NCBI GenBank assembly: GCA_017305665.1
Contig: JAFKKH010000012.1
Span: forward strand, 123,617-187,616
DNA length: 64,000 nucleotides
Direction: 5' to 3'
Source of the DNA: Hyphomicrobiales bacterium
Lineage (GTDB): Bacteria; Pseudomonadota; Alphaproteobacteria; Rhizobiales; Xanthobacteraceae
In this document: positions 18,401 to 25,536 of the stretch, one piece after another
Layout of the letters: every line of letters starts with the position of its first letter
Numbering within the stretch: the stretch's first letter is position 1
The notes under the pieces: model-generated
Seen by the model: only the letters and a program-made list of their open reading frames with translations
The model's database searches: none
What the model was told of the DNA's origin: nothing
Made by a program: the position numbers and the translations under genes

Positions 18401-18659
18401 ATTTTCGCGCGCCGGGGGTCCGAAGACCTACGTGCAGGATGTGATCGCAGCGCAGAAAGACAAGGTCTGGAGCCTGATCGAGAGGGGCGCGATCGTCTAT
18501 GTCTGCGGCGATGGCGGCAAGATGGAGCCGGGCGTCAAGGCGGCGCTGATGGCGATCTGGCGTGAGCGTACAGGCGGCGACGAAGCCGCAAGCCTGCGCT
18601 GGATCGAGCAGATGGGCACCGCCAATCGTTATGTGCTCGACGTCTGGGCGGGTGGATAG
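15426..18659 (+). CDS. Self-sufficient cytochrome P450 / NADPH-P450 reductase fusion (CYP102/CYP505 type)
   Basis: A 1077-residue single-chain monooxygenase, close in length to P450 BM3 (1049). The heme domain is about residues 1-465, with I-helix AGHETTSG (residues 270-277), an ExxR helix (KEALRLWPP) and the heme-ligand loop PFGNGQRACIGRG with Cys411. A flavodoxin-like FMN domain begins near 495 (LYGSNLGTAEELA). The FAD/NADPH part shows RYYSISSSPS (near 855), GVCSNYFAG, GPGTGLAPFRGFLQER and a C-terminal aromatic at Trp1074. Family members hydroxylate or epoxidise medium- and long-chain fatty acids with NADPH and O2. The lipid genes upstream agree with that substrate type. The gene looks intact. 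Confidence 0.95.
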   Translation: MSSTNRLDPIPRPPTKPVVGNMLSLDSTAPVQHLARMAKELGPIFWLDMMGAPIVIASGYDIVNELSDEKRFDKAVRGSLRRVRAVGGDGLFTADTKEPNWSKAHNILLQPFGNRAMQSYHPSMVDIAEQLVKKWDRLNADDEIDVVHDMTALTLDTIGLCGFDYRFNSFYRRDYHPFVESLVRSLETIMMTRGLPLEKLWMHRRNSDLTADVAFMNKMVDDVIAARRGDGDAESRKDMLNAMLTGVDKTTGEQLDDVNIRYQINTFLIAGHETTSGLLSCTLYALLKHPEVLKKAYEEVDRVFGPDLNARPTYQQVTQLTYITQILKEALRLWPPAPAYGIAPLQDEVVGGKYKLKKNTFVTVLVLALHRDPKVWGPHPDVFDPENFSREAEKNRPLNAWRPFGNGQRACIGRGFAMHEAALAIGMILQRFKLIDHQRYQMHLKETLTIKPEGFKIKVRPRTDQERGAFAGGAAIAKAAVAPSAGPARTRPGHNTPLLVLYGSNLGTAEELATRVADLAEVNGFATKLAPLDDYVDKLPEQGGVLIFCASYNGAPPDNATEFVKWLGSGLAKDAFARVRYAVFGCGNSDWAATYQSVPRLIDEQLAAHGAKNLAARGEGDARGDLDSQFDAWFAKAAPAAVKELGVDTSFSRSANDAPLYSVEPVAPTTVNAAVALGGASPMKVLVNTELQNRTGANASDRSTRHIEVQLPAGSSYRVGDHLSVVPRNDPTLVDSVARRFGFLPADQIRLHVSEGRRAQLPVGDAVSVGRLLTEFVELQQVATRKQIQVMAEHTRCPVTKPKLLSYVGDDDASMERYRTEVLLKRKSVFDLREEFPACELPFHAYLEMLSLLAPRYYSISSSPSGDPARCSVTVGVVEGAASSGRGVYKGVCSNYFAGRRAGDMVQATVRETKAGFRLPDDSSVPIVMIGPGTGLAPFRGFLQERAARKAKGATLGPAMLFFGCRHPEQDFLYADELKAFAADGVTELHTAFSRAGGPKTYVQDVIAAQKDKVWSLIERGAIVYVCGDGGKMEPGVKAALMAIWRERTGGDEAASLRWIEQMGTANRYVLDVWAGG

Positions 18660-18668
18660 CACAGCCGC

Positions 18669-19343
18669 ATGATTCCCTGGGTGAAACTCGACACCGCGCG
18701 TGTACCCGGCGCCGACGGCGAACTTCGCCTGATGCGGCGAGGCACCGAATTTTCAATCATGCTCGGTTCGAATGAATTGATGAACAGCCGCCTCAGCGGG
18801 TCCGAGGCGGCGCTCGCGACTCTTGCCTGCAAGAAGATCGAAACCGTCAAGCGGCAACATCTTCTGATCGGCGGCCTGGGCATGGGGTTTACCCTTCGCG
18901 CGGCGCTTGCCGTCCTCGGGCCGGACGCGCGGATAGATGTGGCGGAACTGGTGCCCGCTGTTGTTGCGTGGGCGCGAGGTCCAATGGCGGAGATTTTTGG
19001 CGGCTGCCTGGACGATCCGCGTGTGCGTATCGCCGAGCAAGACGTCCTCCATGTGATCCGAACGCATAAAGGCGCATTCGATGCGATCCTTCTTGATGTC
19101 GACAACGGACCCGAGGGTCTCACCCGCAGCGGGAATGACGCGCTCTATGACTTGAAGGGCCTCAGGTCAGCCTTCGCCGCGCTGCGTCCGGGCGGCGTCC
19201 TCGCGGTGTGGTCGTCAGGGCCGAACGCCGCGTTTTCGAAGCGCCTTCGTTCGGCGGGATTCGACGTCAACGAGGTCGTCGTGAGAGCCACCGGCAAAGG
19301 CGGCGGCGCTCGCCACGTGATCTGGATTGCGGTCCGGAACTGA
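18669..19343 (+). CDS. Spermidine synthase-like / class I methyltransferase-fold protein
   Basis: A 224-residue cytoplasmic protein with a Rossmann methyltransferase fold. Motif I is LIGGLGMGFTLRAAL, an acidic strand end follows in IDVAELVPAVVAWARG, DAILLDVDNGPEGLT corresponds to the catalytic-Asp region of spermidine synthases, and a late strand is LRPGGVLAVWSS. It lacks the N-terminal beta-domain of full spermidine synthases (about 280 residues), so it could be a relative with a different substrate. It starts ten bases after the P450 stop, so the two are likely cotranscribed; the functional link is unclear. Confidence 0.75.
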   Translation: MIPWVKLDTARVPGADGELRLMRRGTEFSIMLGSNELMNSRLSGSEAALATLACKKIETVKRQHLLIGGLGMGFTLRAALAVLGPDARIDVAELVPAVVAWARGPMAEIFGGCLDDPRVRIAEQDVLHVIRTHKGAFDAILLDVDNGPEGLTRSGNDALYDLKGLRSAFAALRPGGVLAVWSSGPNAAFSKRLRSAGFDVNEVVVRATGKGGGARHVIWIAVRN

Positions 19344-19351
19344 CGTTTGCT

Positions 19352-20272
19352 TTAGCGGATCTTCGCGCTCGCCGCCTTCGCATGATCGGCAATGGCGCCG
19401 ACGATCTGCGGCCACATCGGGATCGGCAGCGCGTGGCCCATGCCCTCGATCATCAAGAGCTTGGCGCCGGGGATCGAGGCGGCGGTGTCCTTGCCGCCTT
19501 CGGGACGCACCAGCGGATCCACGGTGCCGTGAATCACCAGCGTTGGCGCTGTCACGTTGCGCAACCGCTCCTTGCGGCTGCCCGACGCGAGAATGGCGCG
19601 CAACTGCCGTCCGACGCCGGCCGGATTGAGGCCGCGCGCGAAGGTGCGCTCGGCGCGCTCGCGGTCTCTGGCTTCGTCGAGCGGGAAGCTGCCGGCCCGC
19701 AAGACTTTCCAGGTCTGCCCGTAACGCACGATATATTCGTCGTGGGTCGTCACCGGCGGCGCCATCAGCACGGCGGTAGCTTCGCGGGTCGGCGGCGGCA
19801 CCTTGGGGTTGCCGGTGGTCGACATGATCGAGGTCAGCGATTTGACGCGCTGCGGATAGGTGATCGCGATTTCCTGCGCGATCATGCCGCCCATCGATGC
19901 GCCGACGATATGGGCGGATGGGATGCCGAGCGCGTCCATCAGGCCGACGGTGTCGTTGGCCATGTCGCTGAGACGATACGGCGCATCGACCGGAATTTTC
20001 AGGAAGCGCAGCTTGAGCAACTCGAGCGGCGAGAGCTTCTTGCCGCCGCTCATCTTGGTTGATTGTCCGATGTCGCGGTTGTCGAACCGGATGACGCGGA
20101 AGCCGCGCCGCGCGAGATCGGCGCAGAACTCGTCGTCCCAGTGAATCATCTGGGCGCCGAGGCCCATGATCAGCAGCACTGGGTCGGCATCGTCGCGGCC
20201 GAAGCTATCGTAGCAGAGGTCGATCCCGTTGGCTTTGGCCATGCGGGGCGGTTGATACAGAAGCTCGGTCAC
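19352..20272 (-). CDS. Alpha/beta hydrolase
   Basis: A 306-residue hydrolase with the Ser elbow VGASMGGMIAQEIAITYP, an RGFRVIRFDNRDIGQS block typical of lactonase/esterase-like relatives, a late Asp region (HGTVDPLVRPEGG) and a catalytic-His region (IEGMGHALPIPMWP). The GTG start at 20272 has GAGGA six bases upstream; an ATG at 20242 is an alternative. It is convergent with the spermidine synthase-like gene (8 bases between stops) and divergent from the PHA synthase genes. The substrate is not deducible. Confidence 0.83.
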   Translation of the reverse strand: MTELLYQPPRMAKANGIDLCYDSFGRDDADPVLLIMGLGAQMIHWDDEFCADLARRGFRVIRFDNRDIGQSTKMSGGKKLSPLELLKLRFLKIPVDAPYRLSDMANDTVGLMDALGIPSAHIVGASMGGMIAQEIAITYPQRVKSLTSIMSTTGNPKVPPPTREATAVLMAPPVTTHDEYIVRYGQTWKVLRAGSFPLDEARDRERAERTFARGLNPAGVGRQLRAILASGSRKERLRNVTAPTLVIHGTVDPLVRPEGGKDTAASIPGAKLLMIEGMGHALPIPMWPQIVGAIADHAKAASAKIR

Positions 20273-20458
20273 CGGTTCATCCTCGGCGGTAATGCGGTCT
20301 GGAAGCTATGGCATGGTTTGCGGATCGGCAGAAGGCCTCTGAGTTTACCCTTCGACGGCAAATCGGCGCAGGCGTGTTGACCGTGACAATGCAACAGTAT
20401 GGAATGACCGAAAATGAGCGAGGCCCTTTGAGGCACTCGCCGGTATTTCGGAGGAATC

Positions 20459-20839
20459 ATGGCGGACAAAAGCAGCGATCCGCTCGCGATGTGGCACACC
20501 ATGCTCGGCGAGATGGAGAAGAACTACAACGCATTCGCCACCCAGGCGATGACGTCGCCTGAGTTCAGCAAGGTCATGAACCAGGTCGGCGGCGTGACGG
20601 CAGGCGCGCAGAAGCAGTTCGGCGACCTGATGGAGAAGTATCTCGTCGCTATGAATCTGCCGAGCCGCGCCCAGGTGGTTAGCCTCGGCGAGCGACTGCA
20701 CGCGATCGAGGGGCAGTTGAACGAGATCACCGCGCTGCTGCGGCAGGTGCACCACAATTCCGGCGCACCCGACGATGGTTATGGTGCGCCGCGCCCGCCG
20801 CGGACGAAGCGTCCACCGTCCGAGGGAGATCCAAAATGA
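20459..20839 (+). CDS. phaE: Short PhaE-like subunit of class III PHA synthase
   Basis: A 126-residue, Met- and Gln-rich helical protein (MWHTMLGEMEKNYNAF..., FGDLMEKYLVAMNLPSR). It ends in a coiled-coil-like LGERLHAIEGQLNEITALLRQV and a basic Pro-rich tail. The YLVAMNLPSR...VSLGERLHAIE pattern matches the C-terminal conserved part of PhaE (PF09712 type). Characterised PhaE proteins are about 350 residues, so this is a much shortened form keeping only the C-terminal core. GGAGGAATC precedes the ATG. The stop overlaps the PhaC start by four bases (ATGA), strong support for partnership. The role as activator or partner of the adjacent synthase is inferred. Confidence 0.8.
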   Translation: MADKSSDPLAMWHTMLGEMEKNYNAFATQAMTSPEFSKVMNQVGGVTAGAQKQFGDLMEKYLVAMNLPSRAQVVSLGERLHAIEGQLNEITALLRQVHHNSGAPDDGYGAPRPPRTKRPPSEGDPK

Positions 20840-21918
20840 ATCCCCGGCCCGGACTGGATTTTGCGTCGATTCCGGAGCGCATCCAGACCGAGGTGCAGCG
20901 CGCGATCCAGCGCAGCATCAAGGGCGTCGAATATATCGCCTCGTCCGGGCCGACGCCCGGCGAGACGCCGAAGGATGTCATCCTGTCGCGCGGAACGATG
21001 CAGCTTTATCATTACAGGCCGCTCGCCGACGAACTCTATCGCATTCCGCTGCTGATCGTGATGGCGACCACCAATCGCGGCTACATCCTCGACCTCGCGC
21101 CGGGCCAGAGCCTGGTCGAATTTCTGATCAAGCGCGGCTTCGATGTCTACATGCTGGACTGGACCGCGCCGAAGCCGGAGGAGAAGAGCCTAAGGATGGA
21201 GGACTATGTCCTCGGCTTCATTCCGGACTGCATCAAGGCGGTGCAGCGCGATTCCGGCGAAAGCGACGTCAACATCATCGGCTACTGCTTCGGCGGCGTG
21301 CTCTCGATCATGTATGCCTCGATCTTCGCCGGTGGACCGCTGAAGAACCTGGTCTGTTTTACCACCCCGATCGATTTCCGCGAGATGAAACTGTTCCAGA
21401 GCTTCTCAGATCGCCGCTATTTCGACGTCGACCGCCTCGTGGACAGCATCGGCAACGTGCCGCCGGAAATGATCGTCACCTCGTTCGACATGCTGCGCCC
21501 GGCGGCGCGGGCGATGAGCCAGGTGCAGTTGTGGGAAAACATCTGGAACGACGGGTACGTCAAATCCTATCGCATGATGGACAAGTGGGGCGCGGATACG
21601 CTGCCGCTCGCCGGCGAATATTTTCGCGCCATCACCAAGGACCTGATGTGGGACAACAAGCTCTACAACGACACCATGTCGGTCGGCGGACGTGCGGTCG
21701 ATCTGTCGAAGATCACCGTGCCGATCCTGCATGCCATGGCCGAGCACGATCACATCGTGCCCTACGAGGCGGCGAAGCATCTGATCGCCAAGGTCGGCTC
21801 GGCGGATAAAGAAGAAGTCATTCTCAAGGGCGGCCACGTCAGTCTGGTCGCCGGCGCCAATGCCGTGAAGCGGCTGTGGCCGAAACTTGAGTCCTGGTTG
21901 AGCAAGAGGTCGATATGA
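20836..21918 (+). CDS. phaC: PHA synthase, class III type (PhaC)
   Basis: A 360-residue poly(3-hydroxyalkanoate) synthase that polymerises hydroxyacyl-CoA at the granule surface. The lipase-like box has Cys in place of Ser, GYCFGG, with Cys151; Asp305 (AEHDHIVP) and His334 (GGHVSL) complete the triad. Spacing is nearly identical to the class III enzyme of Allochromatium (Cys149/Asp302/His331, from memory). Length fits class III (about 355) and not class I (about 590). It is translationally coupled to the PhaE-like gene upstream and to the GNAT gene downstream by ATGA overlaps. Confidence 0.92.
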   Translation: MNPRPGLDFASIPERIQTEVQRAIQRSIKGVEYIASSGPTPGETPKDVILSRGTMQLYHYRPLADELYRIPLLIVMATTNRGYILDLAPGQSLVEFLIKRGFDVYMLDWTAPKPEEKSLRMEDYVLGFIPDCIKAVQRDSGESDVNIIGYCFGGVLSIMYASIFAGGPLKNLVCFTTPIDFREMKLFQSFSDRRYFDVDRLVDSIGNVPPEMIVTSFDMLRPAARAMSQVQLWENIWNDGYVKSYRMMDKWGADTLPLAGEYFRAITKDLMWDNKLYNDTMSVGGRAVDLSKITVPILHAMAEHDHIVPYEAAKHLIAKVGSADKEEVILKGGHVSLVAGANAVKRLWPKLESWLSKRSI

Positions 21919-22514
21919 GTGCTACCGAGAGCCGTTCCTATCCGCGTCACGTCCGCACCGAGGCAGGCGATATCGAGTTCCGGCTGATGACGGCGGCCGA
22001 CGAGGCGGCGGTGCTCGATTTTGCCCGGAAGCTGCCGGTGCACGATCTCTTGTTCCTGCCGCGCAACATCAGCCAGCCAAAGGTGCTGTCGGCGTGGATT
22101 CGGGAAATCGAGCGCGGCGCCATCATCAGCGTGCTGGCGATCAAGGCGGACCAGGTGGTCGGCTGCGGCACCGTGGTGTCCGATCCGCATTCGTGGTCGC
22201 CGCACGTCGGCGGCATCCGCATGGTGGTGTCGCTGGACGTTCGCGGGCAGGGGGTCGGCCGCGCGCTGTCGCAGGAGACCTTTGCGCTGGCATTGGGTTC
22301 GGGACTGGAGCGGCTGGTGGTGCAGATGACCACCGATCAGCAGGGCGCCATCGCGCTGTTCGAAGGGCTTGGCTTCAAGGCCGAGGCGCTGCTGCGCGAC
22401 CACGTCCGGGACGCCACCGGCGCCACCCACGATATCGTCGTGCTCGGGCACAACGTGGCGCAGGTGCGGGCCCAGATGGAGGCCTACGGCCTGCCGGAAG
22501 CGGTACAGAACTAG
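21915..22514 (+). CDS. GNAT-family N-acetyltransferase
   Basis: A 199-residue protein with an acetyl-CoA-binding core: the strand VVSLDVRGQGVGRALSQETFALAL holds the R/Q-x-x-G-x-G/A loop, followed by LVVQMTTDQQGAIALFEGLGFKAEALLRDHV. The start overlaps the PHA synthase stop by four bases, so it is in the phaEC operon. GNAT enzymes acetylate small molecules or protein amino groups; no target can be named. Its position raises the possibility of acetylation linked to PHA metabolism, a guess from context only. Confidence 0.85.
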   Translation: MSATESRSYPRHVRTEAGDIEFRLMTAADEAAVLDFARKLPVHDLLFLPRNISQPKVLSAWIREIERGAIISVLAIKADQVVGCGTVVSDPHSWSPHVGGIRMVVSLDVRGQGVGRALSQETFALALGSGLERLVVQMTTDQQGAIALFEGLGFKAEALLRDHVRDATGATHDIVVLGHNVAQVRAQMEAYGLPEAVQN

Positions 22515-22580
22515 GCCCGATCCGGACCTTTCCCATCGTTCTATATCACGGTTTCGTGATATCGCGGCGCACCATCCATA

Positions 22581-22609
22581 TTGCAGTGCACAAGTTTTCG
22601 TGTCATATA
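22581..22609 (+). promoter_or_regulatory. Putative phasin promoter overlapping a PhaR-like TGCA site
   Basis: A -35-like TTGCAG (22581-22586) and a -10-like CATATA (22604-22609) are separated by 17 bases, about 70 bases before the phasin start. The -35 lies inside TTGCAGTGCACAA, a TGCA-rich near-palindrome of the kind bound by PhaR repressors of alphaproteobacteria (motif recalled, not searched). Release of PhaR by PHA would then derepress the phasin. Confidence 0.45.
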
Positions 22610-22676
22610 GAGATCGCCCCGGGCCAATCCGGACGGGGTGAGCCCATAGCTCAAACCCGAGGATGGAGAGACCGCA

Positions 22677-23171
22677 ATGACCACCGAAACCGATACCAAT
22701 TCCGTGCTGAACACCTTCAAGGCCGCTTTTGCTCCCGTCACCGACGCGCTGAAGAACATCCAGATCCAGAACGTGGAAGTTCCCGAGGCTGCGCGTGACT
22801 TCGTGAAGCGCACCGCTGGCACCGCCAAGGACCGCGCCGCCGATCTGCATGCCGGCTCCGAGAAGGTGACCGCTGCGATCGAGACCGCCGTTTCCAACTC
22901 GGTCACCGAGGCCGCCAAGGTCAGCCGCAACATCCAGCAGGCGATCTATGAGGATGCCGAGGCGTTCTTCGCCGGCATCGACAAGCTCGCTTCGGCCAAG
23001 TCGATCAACGAAGCCGTCCAGATCCAGTCCGATCTGGCGCGTGCGCGCGGCGAGGTTTTCGTCACGCGGGCGAAGTCGACCACCGAGTATTTCGGCAAGC
23101 TGATCGCCGACGGTGCGAAGACCGCGCAGGAGAACTTCTCCAAGGTTGCATCCTACGGCAAGACCGCCTGA
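22677..23171 (+). CDS. phaP: Phasin (PHA granule-associated protein)
   Basis: A 164-residue, Ala/Lys/Glu-rich, mostly helical protein without signal peptide. Phasin_2-type blocks are present: FKAAFAPVTDALKNIQIQNVEVPEA, ARDFVKRTAGTAKDRAADL, NIQQAIYEDAEAFFAGIDKLA and SDLARARGEVFVTRAKSTTEYFGKL. Phasins coat PHA granules, stop them fusing and help partition them at division. It has its own promoter region with a PhaR-like site and its own strong terminator, so it forms a separate unit after phaE-phaC-GNAT. Low-complexity and strong codon bias suggest high expression. Confidence 0.93.
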   Translation: MTTETDTNSVLNTFKAAFAPVTDALKNIQIQNVEVPEAARDFVKRTAGTAKDRAADLHAGSEKVTAAIETAVSNSVTEAAKVSRNIQQAIYEDAEAFFAGIDKLASAKSINEAVQIQSDLARARGEVFVTRAKSTTEYFGKLIADGAKTAQENFSKVASYGKTA

Positions 23172-23202
23172 TTAGTTCACGTTCGCATTTGCCGATAGTT
23201 CG

Positions 23203-23231
23203 AAGGCCCGCTTCAAGCGGGCCTTCTTTTT
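23203..23231 (+). terminator. Rho-independent terminator of the phasin gene
   Basis: A perfect 9-bp stem, AAGGCCCGC / GCGGGCCTT, with loop TTCAA is followed by CTTTTT. It starts 32 bases after the phasin stop. Confidence 0.9.
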
Positions 23232-23278
23232 GACGCGCACCGTCTGCGCAGTGCAGAGTCGGCCGCGCGAGAGTGATG

Positions 23279-24562
23279 ATGGCAACCGGCGGCACATTTC
23301 CCGTTGAAAGCGGCGACGCGCAACGCGCGGCGGACCTGCGCCGCGTCAAGGCGTTGGCGACACTGGTGCTCGCGGCGACTTTTGTACTGTTCATTGTGGC
23401 GCGGATGCTGATGCCCGTGCATCCGGCGTTCGGTTTCGTCGCAGCGTTTGCAGAAGCGGCCACCATTGGTGGGCTCGCGGACTGGTACGCGGTGGTCGCG
23501 CTGTTCCGGCGGCCGCTCGGCCTGCCTATACCGCACACCGCGATCATCCAGGGCAATCAGGACCGGATCGCCGACAAGCTCGGCGAGTTCATCGAAACCC
23601 ATTTTCTCGAAGCCGCGCCCGTTGAGGCGAAGTTGAGGCAGGTCGATTTCGCCTCGTTCATCGCGGATTGGCTCGGCGACCGCAAGCGCAGCACCGACCT
23701 CGCGCGCTTTGTGCTGCGTCTGTTGCCCGAGGCGGTCGATGCCGCGGAGACGTCGGGGCTGAAGACCTTCGTGACGCGCCGCGTGATGGCGCAACTGCAG
23801 TCGATCGATCTCGCGCCGCTCGCCGCCGGCACGCTTCGCGCGTTCGTGCGCGAGGGGCGTCATCGTGGATTGCTCGACGATCTGCTGGGGGCCGTGCATG
23901 GCGCGCTGACCCAGCCGCAGACCATGGCGGCGATCCGCGAAAAGATCCGCGACGAGTTGCCGACGCTGTTGAAACTCTATCGCACCGACAAATTTCTGCT
24001 CAACAAGATCGTCGCATCCGCGACCACGTTCTTCGACGAAATCCGCAACGATCCCGCGCATCCGTTTCGCGGCGAGTTCGACCGCATGGTGCTGTCCTTC
24101 GTCGATCGCCTCGAGACCGAGCCGTCCTATGGCGCGCGCATCGCCGACCTGAAGCGCGATCTGCTGGCGCGGCCCGAACTCGGCGCGCTCTTGCAAACCG
24201 TGTGGTCGAACGCACGATCCTTCATTGCGGGCAGCGCGAGCGGAGAGAGTAGCCTGCTGCAGCACCATCTCGCCGATCTCTTCATGAAGGCAGGCGCGAC
24301 GCTTGCCGCGGATGCCGACATGCGCGCCGAGATCAATCAGGGCTTCGTGATGGTGCTGCGCAGCTTCATCGCCGACCAGAAGAGCGGCGTGTCGAGCTTC
24401 ATCTCCGATCAGGTCAAGGCGTGGGACATGAAGCAGTTGCTGACGCTGATCGAGATCAACATCGGTCGCGACCTGCAATACATCCGCTTCAACGGCTCGT
24501 TGATCGGTGGGCTGGCCGGCCTTGTGCTCTACACGGCCGAGGTTCTGCTCCGGCTACTCTGA
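23279..24562 (+). CDS. DUF445 family membrane protein
   Basis: A 427-residue protein. A hydrophobic segment near residue 25 (ALATLVLAATFVLFIVARML) and a second hydrophobic GFVAAFAEAATIGGLADWYAVVALF carry the family signature, with FRRPLGLPIPHTAIIQGNQDRIADKLGEF next. A long helical domain and a C-terminal anchor (LIGGLAGLVLYTAEVLLRLL) follow. This matches DUF445, including E. coli YjiN, whose function is unknown. Three start codons overlap (GTG 23273, ATG 23276, ATG 23279); the last has the best spacing from GAGAG. The phasin terminator separates it from the PHA genes, so no functional link is implied. Confidence 0.88.
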   Translation: MATGGTFPVESGDAQRAADLRRVKALATLVLAATFVLFIVARMLMPVHPAFGFVAAFAEAATIGGLADWYAVVALFRRPLGLPIPHTAIIQGNQDRIADKLGEFIETHFLEAAPVEAKLRQVDFASFIADWLGDRKRSTDLARFVLRLLPEAVDAAETSGLKTFVTRRVMAQLQSIDLAPLAAGTLRAFVREGRHRGLLDDLLGAVHGALTQPQTMAAIREKIRDELPTLLKLYRTDKFLLNKIVASATTFFDEIRNDPAHPFRGEFDRMVLSFVDRLETEPSYGARIADLKRDLLARPELGALLQTVWSNARSFIAGSASGESSLLQHHLADLFMKAGATLAADADMRAEINQGFVMVLRSFIADQKSGVSSFISDQVKAWDMKQLLTLIEINIGRDLQYIRFNGSLIGGLAGLVLYTAEVLLRLL

Positions 24563-24745
24563 TACCGGCGCTAGCCGCAAGTCTGCTTGAAACGCCGGAA
24601 ATGGCTTCTTAGCTTCAATGGACGTGCATTGCGTTGCGCGAGCGATATGCAACGCTTGTCCGGTTGAGCCAATCGATTCGAGCAGCCACTGAAACATCAG
24701 GGCTGCTCGCCACCGAAAGGCCGGGGCTGAGGGAAAGGGAATCCG

Positions 24746-25516
24746 ATGACCGCTGCTGCCCAGACGCTCGCGCCGCCGTCCAGAACCCTGATGTTCCTGG
24801 AAGGCCGCGCGCTTCATGAGTTCGGTGCATTCCTCGGTGCGTTGCCCCTGCTGAGTCTTGCGCCGCGCGGCGACGGCCATCCCGTGCTGGTGCTGCCGGG
24901 GCTGGTGGCGAGCGATACTTCCACGCGGCCGTTGCGTAGCTTCCTTCACAGCAAGGGTTACGCCGTCAGCGGCTGGCGGCAGGGCCGCAATTTCGGACTG
25001 CGCGAAGGCGTGCAGCACGGCATGGTCGATCTCGTCCATGAACTGAGCGACAAGCACAGCCGCAAGGTCAGTCTGGTCGGCTGGAGCCTCGGCGGCCTTT
25101 ATGCGCGGCAGCTTGCCAAGATGATGCCGGATCGCGTGCGCTCGGTGATCACGCTCGGCAGCCCGTTTGCCGGCAGCCCGCAGTCCACCAACGCCTGGCG
25201 CGTCTATGAATTCGTCAGCGGAAAAAGCGCCAGCGACGAAGATCCGCGCTTCGGCGGCACGCTAGCTGAAACGCCGCCGGTGCCGACCACGGCGATCTTC
25301 AGCCGCACCGACGGCGTCTGCGCGTGGCAGGGCTGCATGGAAACACCGTCGGCACTGTCGGAGAACATCGAGGTGGAGAGCAGCCATTGCGGCATGGGTC
25401 ATCACCCCGCGGTGGTCTATGCGGTGGCCGATCGTCTGGCGCAGGCCGAAGGTGCATGGAAGCCGTTCGACCGCAGCGGCTGGCGAAGCCTCGTCTATCC
25501 GGACCCGAATCGGTAG
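24746..25516 (+). CDS. Alpha/beta hydrolase, lipase-like (paralogue of the gene at 11854)
   Basis: A 256-residue esterase/lipase-type protein with GHPVLVLPGLVASDTSTRPLR, a GRNFG segment, the nucleophile elbow VGWSLGGLYARQLAK, GSPFAG and SRTDGVCAWQGC, ending with SHCGMGHHPAVVYAVADRL, which supplies the probable His. The same order of blocks occurs at 11854-12651, including the C-terminal ADRLAQ.EG...FDRSG..., so the two are paralogues. GGGAAAGGGAA precedes the ATG. It is a monocistronic-looking gene convergent with the TetR gene (20 bases between stops). Confidence 0.85.
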   Translation: MTAAAQTLAPPSRTLMFLEGRALHEFGAFLGALPLLSLAPRGDGHPVLVLPGLVASDTSTRPLRSFLHSKGYAVSGWRQGRNFGLREGVQHGMVDLVHELSDKHSRKVSLVGWSLGGLYARQLAKMMPDRVRSVITLGSPFAGSPQSTNAWRVYEFVSGKSASDEDPRFGGTLAETPPVPTTAIFSRTDGVCAWQGCMETPSALSENIEVESSHCGMGHHPAVVYAVADRLAQAEGAWKPFDRSGWRSLVYPDPNR

Positions 25517-25536
25517 TTCGCGAAGCGGTCCTGGTG

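Noticed and set aside
20377-20403. TTGACC with a TATGGA downstream as a promoter for phaE
   Set aside because: The 15-base spacing and poor -10 make it a weak match; no independent support was found.
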